From CAYFUR01 sp964346275 (GTDB lineage: Bacteria > Sumerlaeota > Sumerlaeia > SLMS01), in contig CAYFUR010000082.1 in assembly GCA_964346275.1 (NCBI GenBank), positions 1 through 16,830 of the forward strand: a stretch of 16,830 nt of DNA, written 5' to 3'. Of this stretch, positions 7,627 to 14,136 are shown piece after piece. The notes beneath the pieces are model-generated. The model had not been told where the DNA came from and searched no databases. It saw only the letters and a program-made list of their open reading frames with translations. How positions within the stretch are numbered: the first letter of the stretch is position 1; the number at the start of each line of letters is the position of its first letter. The position numbers and the translations under genes were made by a program.

Positions 7627-8751
7627 ATGCCTCGACTTCAAACGGACCCCCTTCCCCTTTTGTTCTCCTGCGGTCTTCTGCTGGCCGTTCTTTCCGGATG
7701 CCAGCTCACGCGCGGGCCCGACAGCAAATACATTGCTCCCCCCTACGACAGTAAAGCACTGGCGGTGCAGGCGGAAGCCTCGGAAATGCGCCAGGACCCG
7801 GAGGTGATGCTCACCCAGGAGCGGGAGTACTACATCGGGCCGGGGGACGTGCTTTCGATCACCCTGGTGGGACGGGAAGATATCTTTGGCGAGCGGGAGG
7901 ATGGCGGCAGCCGCCTGACGATCACCGTGACCCAGGATCCATTGATTACCCTGCCCCTGATTGGTGCGATCCGCGTTCACGGAAAGACGGCGGAACAATT
8001 GCGCCAGGAGTTGGAATCGGCTTATTCCGAATATATCGTCGATCCGATTCCCATCGTGACCATCGAGCAATTTCACTACAACCAGGTTTCCGTGATCGGC
8101 TCTGTCAACGAGCCTGGGCGTTATCCGCTGGAATTCGGGGATACGCTTCTGGACATGATCTATCGCGCGGGGGGGCTGAACTTCGGGCGGGAGACGCCGC
8201 CGGCGCGCTATCTCGAGGTGTATCGGGAGAAACTCAACCGCCGAGAGAAAGCGGAATTGCCTCTGGAGGAATTGCTTGAGCGCATTCAAACGGGAAAAGA
8301 AATCCAGCCCCGCGAGGCGATCGTGATCCCGATCCAGGATCTCATCCTGGGGGGTGAGCTGGGCTATAATATTCCCATGCAGCCCAATGATATTGTCTAT
8401 ATCCCGGTGGCGGGGACGGTGAGCGTTCAAGGGCCCGTGCAGTCGCCGGGGGTGATTTTCCTCGGGCCCAGCCTGCGCACCGTCAGCCAGGTGCTGACGG
8501 CGGCGGGCGGTTTGCGATTCAGCGCCGCCTCGACCATCGAAGTGGTCCGAACGGCGGAAGACGGCAGCCAGATATCCTACTTCTTCGACGCCCGAAAGAT
8601 TGAAAAGCGCAAGGCGGAGGACTTTCTCCTCCAGGATAACGACCAGATTTTCATCTACCGCCACCCGGTCCGCACCGTCGTGGAATGGATCGGGAGTGTC
8701 TTCCGGGCGAGCGCCCGGACGGGCGTCAGCGCCACCTACAATCCGATCTAA
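7627..8751 (+). CDS. Wza-like polysaccharide export lipoprotein
   Basis: This is an outer-membrane export-channel lipoprotein of the OPX/Wza type, 374 residues from the ATG at 7627, close to classic Wza length. The N-terminus is a lipoprotein signal with lipobox LSG-Cys25. Next comes the poly-export domain, starting YYIGPGDVLSI (about 68-78). Two SLBB-type repeats follow, marked by VSVIGSVNEPGRYPL with IYRAGGL and by VSVQGPVQSPGV with LTAAGGL. A short C-terminal segment with Trp (VVEWIGSVFRAS) may be the membrane-crossing helix. A GTG at 7621 overlapping the kinase stop as GTGA is the alternative start. Neither start has a clear ribosome binding site, so translation is probably coupled to the kinase. 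The kinase/exporter pair is the core of a Wzy-type capsule or exopolysaccharide export system. Confidence 0.95.
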   Translation: MPRLQTDPLPLLFSCGLLLAVLSGCQLTRGPDSKYIAPPYDSKALAVQAEASEMRQDPEVMLTQEREYYIGPGDVLSITLVGREDIFGEREDGGSRLTITVTQDPLITLPLIGAIRVHGKTAEQLRQELESAYSEYIVDPIPIVTIEQFHYNQVSVIGSVNEPGRYPLEFGDTLLDMIYRAGGLNFGRETPPARYLEVYREKLNRREKAELPLEELLERIQTGKEIQPREAIVIPIQDLILGGELGYNIPMQPNDIVYIPVAGTVSVQGPVQSPGVIFLGPSLRTVSQVLTAAGGLRFSAASTIEVVRTAEDGSQISYFFDARKIEKRKAEDFLLQDNDQIFIYRHPVRTVVEWIGSVFRASARTGVSATYNPI

Positions 8752-8854
8752 GCGCGGCCTCTTCGCGCTTTACTTCCCGGCGCGGCCTGTGCTTGGATCC
8801 ATTTCCCTGAGTGGCGGGCAGCCGCCAGCGAGATGAGTCCCAAGGAACAAGAAG

Positions 8855-9469
8855 ATGGACGAATTAAAACGCAATCAGATCAGTGGCCGAGCCGTCCCCG
8901 TTCGTGGGAACGATATCGATACGGACCGCATTATCCCCGCCCGCTACCTGCGGTGCGTCACTTTCGACGGATTGGGCGAGCATGCGTTCGAAGATGATCG
9001 CAAAGCCCTCGCCGAGCGCGGCAAGACGCACGCTTTCGACCAGGAGAAGTTCCAGGGCGCCAATGTGCTTTTTGTGAATAAGAACTTCGGCTGTGGCTCG
9101 TCGCGCGAGCATGCCCCCCAGTCGATCATGCGCTGGGGCGACGGGATTCACGCCATCGTGGGCGAAAGCTTTGCCGAAATCTTTTTCGGCAATTGCGTCA
9201 CCCTGGGCGTTCCCTGCGTCACGGTGGAAGCATCCGTGATCGATGAGTTGCAGGAGACCGCCGAGGAAAAGCCCGAGACCGAGTTTACCCTGGACCTGGA
9301 AAAGAAGGAAATTCGCTTCGACGGCAAGGCACTCCCCGTTTCCATTCCCGACGGGACACGCAAGTCCTTCCTGGAGGGGCGCTGGGATTCCACGGCGGAA
9401 TTGCTGGCCGCGGGCAAGGAAATCGACAAGACGGCCGGGAATCTGCCCTATTTCAACCATTGGCAGTGA
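8855..9469 (+). CDS. leuD: 3-isopropylmalate dehydratase small subunit
   Basis: With LeuC this subunit isomerises 2-isopropylmalate to 3-isopropylmalate in leucine synthesis. The 204 residues match the long bacterial LeuD type. They show RGNDIDTDRIIPARYL (17-32), the substrate-loop motif NKNFGCGSSREHAPQSI (75-91) and GESFAEIFFGNC (about 102-113). The ATG at 8855 has AAGGA about ten bases upstream. The gene begins 103 bp after the export gene on the same strand and ends one base before the assembly gap. No leuC, leuA or leuB is visible, so its partner lies elsewhere or in the gap. Its place downstream of polysaccharide genes is unusual but could be an ordinary change of operon. Confidence 0.95.
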   Translation: MDELKRNQISGRAVPVRGNDIDTDRIIPARYLRCVTFDGLGEHAFEDDRKALAERGKTHAFDQEKFQGANVLFVNKNFGCGSSREHAPQSIMRWGDGIHAIVGESFAEIFFGNCVTLGVPCVTVEASVIDELQETAEEKPETEFTLDLEKKEIRFDGKALPVSIPDGTRKSFLEGRWDSTAELLAAGKEIDKTAGNLPYFNHWQ

Positions 9470-9470
9470 G

Positions 9471-9570
9471 NNNNNNNNNNNNNNNNNNNNNNNNNNNNNN
9501 NNNNNNNNNNNNNNNNNNNNNNNNNNNNNNNNNNNNNNNNNNNNNNNNNNNNNNNNNNNNNNNNNNNNNN
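9471..9570. other. Assembly gap (100 N)
   Basis: Exactly 100 N separate leuD from the first family 4 glycosyltransferase. A round length like this is commonly a placeholder for unknown size, so adjacency of the two sides is not shown by sequence. Any frame reading across it is meaningless. Confidence 0.99.
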
Positions 9571-10701
9571 GCTCTGGTTCTGCCGAACTTTACGCTTGGC
9601 GGCGCTGAGCGCCAGGCCGTGGAACTGGCGCTGGGGCTGCCGCGCTTTGGCTGGGAGCCGCTGGTGCTGGCGGCGGAAAGCCACGGCCCGCTGCAGGAGC
9701 GCGTGCTTCAGGCGGGTTTTCCCGTCTATCACCTGGGCGCGCGGTTCTGGCTGCCCAAGAGCGACCCGCGCTTCTGGATCAACCTCGCCGCCGTGATGCA
9801 CCGGATGCGGTCGATCTTTGTGCGGGAACGGGTGGTCATTGTCCAGTCGTTCCTCTTCTGGCAAAATGTGATCACGGCTCCGGCGGCGAAGATGGCGCCT
9901 CATGTGCGCGGCGTGATCGCCGGGCGGAGGAATCTTGGGGACTATAAAGACAAACGCCGCCATTATCAGTATCTGGAAAATGTTGCCAACCGGTTTACCG
10001 ACCGGATCGTCTGTAACTCGCGGGTCGTGGCGAGGGATACGCTGAGGCGGGAGAAGGTCCAGCGGGGCCAGGTTCGTGTTGTCTATAACGGCTTTGATCC
10101 AGGGCCATACCAGCGGGCGAAGGGGGTTGATTTGTCCCAGCGCCATCGGGAGCTGGCCGGTGCCTCGAAGATCATTGGTACGGTTGGCAACCTCAAGCGC
10201 CAGAAGCGCCACGCCCTTTTTTTGAGGGCGCTGGCCCGCATCCGGGAGCAACAGGGCGGTGTGAAGGGGCTGATCGTTGGCCGGGATTTGGGAGAGGAAG
10301 AGGGGCTTCGACGATTGGCAAGGGAGCTGGGCCTTGAAGGCCACGTTGCCTTTGCCGGGGGAGTAGAGGAACCAGCGCCTTACTATCGCGCCATGCATGT
10401 CTATATGCTGGCGAGCGATTTCGAGGGGCTGCCCAACGCGCTGATGGAGGCGATGGCCGCCGGCGTGCCCGTGGTTTCCACCGATGTGGGGGGAGTGCCC
10501 GAGCTGATCCGCGATGGCGTTCATGGATTGCTGGCCAAGCCGGGGGATGTGGAAGGGCTGGCAAGTGCCGCCCTCTCGCTCTTGAATTCGCCCGCGAGAG
10601 CACGCAGGCTGGGCCGCGCCGCCTCGGAGCGCATGCGGCGCCGCTTTTCCACCGAGCGCATGGTGCGTGCGTATATCCATCTCTACGAAGAACTTCTATG
10701 A
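9571..10701 (+). CDS. Family 4 (GT-B) glycosyltransferase, 5' end lost in gap
   Basis: 376 residues are visible, beginning within the first beta strand (ALVLPNFTLGGAERQ). Only about 5-10 N-terminal residues and the start codon should be missing. The GGAERQ loop is the acceptor-side glycine motif of GT4 enzymes. The C-terminal domain has GTVGNLKRQKRH, the nucleotide-sugar site with the EX7E motif in SDFEGLPNALMEAM, and VVSTDVGGVPELI. The enzyme would be a retaining, cytosolic or membrane-associated sugar transferase; the donor is unknown. It overlaps the next gene as ATGA. It resembles that next gene in layout and in many short blocks, which suggests a tandem duplication. Confidence 0.93.
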   Translation, partial: ALVLPNFTLGGAERQAVELALGLPRFGWEPLVLAAESHGPLQERVLQAGFPVYHLGARFWLPKSDPRFWINLAAVMHRMRSIFVRERVVIVQSFLFWQNVITAPAAKMAPHVRGVIAGRRNLGDYKDKRRHYQYLENVANRFTDRIVCNSRVVARDTLRREKVQRGQVRVVYNGFDPGPYQRAKGVDLSQRHRELAGASKIIGTVGNLKRQKRHALFLRALARIREQQGGVKGLIVGRDLGEEEGLRRLARELGLEGHVAFAGGVEEPAPYYRAMHVYMLASDFEGLPNALMEAMAAGVPVVSTDVGGVPELIRDGVHGLLAKPGDVEGLASAALSLLNSPARARRLGRAASERMRRRFSTERMVRAYIHLYEELL

Positions 10702-11843
10702 GCCGCCCGCCGCGCATCCTGTTTGTAATCGGTTCCCTCCGCGAGGGGGGAGCGGAGGGACAGCTTGTGTATTTGATGCGGGGGCTGCGCCAGCGTGGGT
10801 GGCGCGTCGGCCTGATGCTGCTTCACTACGAGGGGGTCCGGCTTCAGCAGGTCATCGACGAAGGGTTCGAAGTGTTTCCCGTGAATCTGCGCCGGTTCCG
10901 CCCGAGGTGGAACGCGCTGGCGTGGCTCAGCCTGCCGCTGGCCTGGTGGAATTCCGTGCGCTTTGTGCGGCGTTTCCGGCCCGATGTGCTTCATGCCTGG
11001 CTGTTCTGGGCCCACCTTTGGGGGCGGTTGATCGTGCCGCGGCGGACTGTCTATATCACCAGCCGTCGGCAGACGTTTTCCGATAAGCGGGATTCCCGGC
11101 TCCTGACCGCCGTGGAGAATTGGATCAACCGGCGCGCCGAGGCGATCACCTGTAATTCGAAGGCCGTGGGGCGCGCCTGTCTGAAAAAGGAAAAGCATGT
11201 TCGCGGCAAGCTGCGGCTTGTCTCGAACGGGATCGACTTTCAACGCCTCGACGCCATGCCCCGCGCGGACTTGCGTTCGGAGTTTCCGGTTCTGGCGGAT
11301 GCGCAGGCCATCGCCGCCACCGTGGCCAACCTGATGCCCCACAAGGGGTACGATCTGCTGCTGGAGTCCTGGAAGCATGTGGTGTCGGAGTTTCCCGGTG
11401 CCAAGCTGCTTTGCATTGGCTCCGGCCCGCTGCAGGAAGAACTCGCCACCGCCGCCCGGGCGCTCGGGCTTGGCCGCCACGTGGTCTTTACCGGGTATCG
11501 GCCTGATGTGCCTTCCCTCCTGAAGGATGCGGATTTCGCGGTTCACGCTTCCCGGGACGAGGGTTTTTCCAACGCGATTCTGGAATACATGGCTTGCGGC
11601 AAGGCCATCGCCGCCACGGACGTTGGCGGCAATCGGGAGGCCCTTGCCCACGGCAGGGCGGGGCTTCTCGTGCCACCCGGGGATCGCCGGATGCTGGCGG
11701 ATGCGGCGCTCAAACTCGCCCGCTCGCCGGAAAACCGGGAAGCCCTGGGCCGACGCGCCCGGCGGGTTGCCCGGCGCCGCTATCCGCTGGAAGCCATGAT
11801 CGATGGCCACAGCCGTCTCTACGAAGAAATGTGGGAGGGCTAG
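10698..11843 (+). CDS. Family 4 (GT-B) glycosyltransferase
   Basis: This complete GT4 protein of 381 residues starts at an ATG overlapping the previous stop (ATGA), a sign of translational coupling. It has ILFVIGSLREGGAEGQ at the N-terminus (glycine-rich acceptor loop), ITCNSKAVG and LVSNGID in the middle, ATVANLMPHKGYDLLL opening the donor domain, and EX7E in DEGFSNAILEYMACG followed by AIAATDVGGNREAL. There is no membrane helix or signal. It would add one sugar to the repeat unit made by the locus, probably next to the step of its paralogue upstream. Three bases separate its stop from the VOC gene start. Confidence 0.94.
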   Translation: MSRPPRILFVIGSLREGGAEGQLVYLMRGLRQRGWRVGLMLLHYEGVRLQQVIDEGFEVFPVNLRRFRPRWNALAWLSLPLAWWNSVRFVRRFRPDVLHAWLFWAHLWGRLIVPRRTVYITSRRQTFSDKRDSRLLTAVENWINRRAEAITCNSKAVGRACLKKEKHVRGKLRLVSNGIDFQRLDAMPRADLRSEFPVLADAQAIAATVANLMPHKGYDLLLESWKHVVSEFPGAKLLCIGSGPLQEELATAARALGLGRHVVFTGYRPDVPSLLKDADFAVHASRDEGFSNAILEYMACGKAIAATDVGGNREALAHGRAGLLVPPGDRRMLADAALKLARSPENREALGRRARRVARRRYPLEAMIDGHSRLYEEMWEG

Positions 11844-11846
11844 ACG

Positions 11847-12254
11847 ATGCATGTCTACCGCCACGTGCCCCTTCTTGCCGTCCGCAGCCTCAAGGAATCG
11901 CGGCGGTTCTACTGTGATGTGTTGCATTTTCAGATCGTTGGAATCTGGGGGAATGAAGAGGGCGGAGCGGCCAGGTGCGCCGTGCGACGCGGGGGAGCCG
12001 AGCTTTGGCTGGAGGAGGCGCCGGCGCCGGAGCTTCCCGGCGCCCAAGGCGTGATTCTTCATTTTCTGTGCGACAGCGTGGAGCAGGTGTTCCACGAGGC
12101 TCGCGAGTGGGAACTCGAGACCAACCGCCCCGCCCTGACCTTATCCGGCAACCGGCGGGTGTATCTCGCCGATCCGGACGGCTATCAGCTTTGCTTCGAG
12201 GAGGCGTATCCGCCAGATGCGGATCGACCAGGCCGGGAGAAGCCATCTTCCTGA
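11847..12254 (+). CDS. VOC superfamily (glyoxalase/bleomycin-resistance fold) protein
   Basis: The 135-residue protein is made of two beta-alpha-beta-beta-beta units: RHVPLLAVRSLKESRRFYCDVL (units of 5-26) and a second half ending VYLADPDGYQLCFEE (105-119). His6, Glu52, His72 and Glu118 fall where metal-dependent VOC enzymes such as glyoxalase I place their metal ligands, so a metal-binding enzyme is more likely than a drug-binding protein. The reaction is not identifiable. The ATG has GGAGG about nine bases upstream, inside the end of the GT4 gene, and starts three bases after that stop, so it is co-transcribed. The last dozen residues (after 120) are polar and look disordered. Confidence 0.88.
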   Translation: MHVYRHVPLLAVRSLKESRRFYCDVLHFQIVGIWGNEEGGAARCAVRRGGAELWLEEAPAPELPGAQGVILHFLCDSVEQVFHEAREWELETNRPALTLSGNRRVYLADPDGYQLCFEEAYPPDADRPGREKPSS

Positions 12255-12344
12255 AATGGGTGCGTCGGGGCTGATTCCCGGGAAAACTCCTCGAATGGGG
12301 ACTCTTGAGTCAGGCTTTGTTGAAATGACGGAATCGCGGCAAAA

Positions 12345-12358
12345 TGTAACCGGTTACA
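12345..12358. promoter_or_regulatory. LacI/GalR-family-type operator palindrome
   Basis: TGTAACCGGTTACA is a perfect 14-bp palindrome with a central CG. It fits the published cre/LacI-family consensus TGWNANCGNTNWCA at every defined position. Outer A/T bases extend the symmetry to 12341-12362 with one mismatched pair. A TTGAAA -35-like box ends 19 bp upstream, so a repressor bound here would cover the -10 zone (TGTAAC). It is the only such site I noticed in the window. The regulator is not encoded here. Confidence 0.55.
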
Positions 12359-12610
12359 GTTTTATTGTGGATGAAATGGCACTTTATCAGGTGATTGAAA
12401 AACCGGGGCTTAAATAAGCTTGTCGAGGGATTTTGAAAGTTGTCTGGAAAAACTATATCCTCGTTTTGAAAGCTTTTGCAAGTGAGCTCCCTTGTTGTCT
12501 GAAATTCAGAGTTTTAGGCGAAAACCGTCGGTCCAAGCCGCAATTTGCAGAAAAAAAGCTTGCAGATTTCGACACAAAATCGTTTCCTTGTCGCCATCTT
12601 GGACAACTTG

Positions 12611-12679
12611 CGGCCCCCCCGTCCCGTCCTCGAGCGTTTTCAGGTTTCGATCGACATGTGGGGGGGCCGACATCCCCCC
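12611..12679 (+). promoter_or_regulatory. Leader with competing G-run/C-run stems before the beta-helix gene
   Basis: CGGCCCCCCC (12611-12620) is exactly complementary to GGGGGGGCCG (12660-12669), giving a 10-bp stem with a 39-nt loop. The same G-run can instead pair with CCCCCC (12674-12679) across a 7-nt loop. The two pairings exclude each other. The second ends only three bases before the AAGGAG ribosome binding site (12683-12688). A translational effect is inferred, not shown. Confidence 0.35.
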
Positions 12680-12696
12680 TTGAAGGAGTCGATTCC

Positions 12697-14121
12697 ATGC
12701 TCAAGAGAATTTGCGCCGCAACAATGCTGGCCACTCTCACCGCGGGCGCCTACGCCCAGACCACGCACATTGTGGACGCCACCGGTGGAGGCGATTTCAC
12801 CACCATTCAGGCCGCCGTTGACGCGGCTGCGAGCGGTGACACGGTGGAAGTGCAGAACACCGGTCTTTACGAAGAGCCGATCACCATCGAGAACAAGACA
12901 CTCACCATTGCCGGAGCGAATCCGTCTAACCGGCCCATCGTTGCTCTCCAGGACAACACGGATTCGTCGTTGGGCACTTCCGACGCGATCTTTATCCAGG
13001 CGGACGATGAAACCGTGACGCTGTCGAACCTGATTCTGATTCCCAGCAGCACCGATACGCCGGCGGACGATGTCATCGCCTGCACTCCGGCCACAACCGC
13101 CGGTACGCTGGACATCGTCATCAACAATGTGCTGATCAGCGCCAACGACGGCAGCGACGCCCCTCTCCAGACGACCTTTGATGGCGACCCGGATCTCGGC
13201 GCTTCTGGTATCATCTTCTTTGCCGACGATCCCTTCTATGGCATGACCCGCACGGCTTTCGCCGGCGTGGAAGGCGTGATCAACACCACGTTCACCTCTT
13301 TCGAGATTTATAACTGGACCGATGGGACCAACGCCGACCTGATTCTTTATCCCTCCGACGATGGCGTGCGCACATCCACCCACAACTGGGATGGTGTCTA
13401 TATTGTCGGCCCGAATGACGGCACGCAGGTCAGCGCCGCCACCTCGTCCGATTTCACGGTCAATGACTATCGCGTTCGCAACGCAAGCGGCCTTGGCATG
13501 TTGAACTTCCAGGGTAACAGTTGGGATATCACGAATTCGCTCTTCATCGATTGCGGCGGCTTCGCGATTCGGGCGGACATGGACACCACGAACTCCTTCT
13601 CGCTTTCGGATTCCCTGATTGCGAACACCCAGTCGGAAGGCTTCTGGACCGACTTCGATCCGGGCGCAGCGAAGAACTTCACGATTGATGGCTGCACGTT
13701 CTTCAATGCTGGCGCGGCTGATCCGGGAACCGACGATCCTTTTGCAGCCGTGAAGCTGGAATCCGGCACGACCGCCGATTCCACCATCACGGTGACTGAT
13801 TCTGTGATCGCCGGTCCGAACACGGCGGCGGAGAACCTCGGCGGCGGCGAGATCGTTTTTGATTTCTGTGTGCTGGCCCAGTCGGGCTCGAATGCCCTTG
13901 CGGCGGTCGAGCGCAACACCAGCACGGGCACGGTGACGGTGACCAACGAGTTCGCCGGCGATCCGCAGTTCATCACAACGCAGGCCGAGCCGCTGATCCC
14001 GGAATCCTTCGATGTGACGAATCCGGCCCTGGAAACGGCCAACTCCACCGGCGGCGAACTGAGCGGCTGGGGCGACTTCCAGATTCTGGTCAACGCCCCA
14101 GGCTGGCAGGCCTACGAATAA
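12697..14121 (+). CDS. Secreted right-handed parallel beta-helix protein
   Basis: The 474-residue exported protein has a Sec signal peptide (MLKRICAATMLATLTAGAYA, cut likely after residue 20). The mature start, HIVDATGGGDFTTIQAAVDA followed by SGDTVEV, is the standard N-terminal cap of pectate-lyase-like beta-helix proteins. The rest is a long run of short strands rich in Asp, Thr, Ser, Asn and Gly and poor in Lys, with coils such as LTIAGAN, FTIDGCTFFNAG and ITVTDSVIAG. No catalytic site can be assigned. Beta-helix proteins of this sort are polysaccharide lyases, hydrolases or surface adhesins. The ATG at 12697 was chosen for the signal peptide and for AAGGAG eight bases upstream; the frame is open from 12433, but that part is leader. 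No C-terminal sorting signal is seen. An intrinsic terminator follows. Confidence 0.87.
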   Translation: MLKRICAATMLATLTAGAYAQTTHIVDATGGGDFTTIQAAVDAAASGDTVEVQNTGLYEEPITIENKTLTIAGANPSNRPIVALQDNTDSSLGTSDAIFIQADDETVTLSNLILIPSSTDTPADDVIACTPATTAGTLDIVINNVLISANDGSDAPLQTTFDGDPDLGASGIIFFADDPFYGMTRTAFAGVEGVINTTFTSFEIYNWTDGTNADLILYPSDDGVRTSTHNWDGVYIVGPNDGTQVSAATSSDFTVNDYRVRNASGLGMLNFQGNSWDITNSLFIDCGGFAIRADMDTTNSFSLSDSLIANTQSEGFWTDFDPGAAKNFTIDGCTFFNAGAADPGTDDPFAAVKLESGTTADSTITVTDSVIAGPNTAAENLGGGEIVFDFCVLAQSGSNALAAVERNTSTGTVTVTNEFAGDPQFITTQAEPLIPESFDVTNPALETANSTGGELSGWGDFQILVNAPGWQAYE

Positions 14122-14136
14122 ACCGGGCGCAACAGC

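Larger units (their letters stand above)
12255..12696. other. Non-coding leader/intergenic region
   Basis: 442 bp lie between the VOC stop and the beta-helix start, with visibly lower GC and many A/T runs. No frame has protein-like sequence. The region holds the 14-bp operator-like palindrome at 12345-12358, a TTGAAA box at 12320-12325 just upstream of it, a second possible promoter (TTGAAA 12433-12438, TATATC 12454-12459, spacer only 15), small stems such as GTTTT/AAAAC, and the G-run/C-run stems near the gene. I recognise no known riboswitch. No terminator for the glycosyltransferase-VOC operon is evident. Confidence 0.6.

Noticed and set aside
9448..10701. Frames continuing across the 100-N gap on either strand
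   Set aside because: The N block has no sequence, so any start codon or residues on the far side of it are not evidence for one protein.
10683..12095. 470-codon minus-strand frame antisense to the second GT4 and VOC genes
   Set aside because: It lies opposite two recognised genes and its product is Pro/His/Arg-rich with no motif.
12217..12417. 66-codon plus-strand frame after the VOC gene
   Set aside because: It starts inside the VOC gene, has no clear ribosome binding site, covers the operator-like palindrome, and shows no protein-like pattern.
12433..12696. N-terminal extension of the beta-helix protein from a TTG at 12433
   Set aside because: It would place 88 unrelated residues before a clean signal peptide. 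The ATG at 12697 has a good ribosome binding site, so this is leader RNA.
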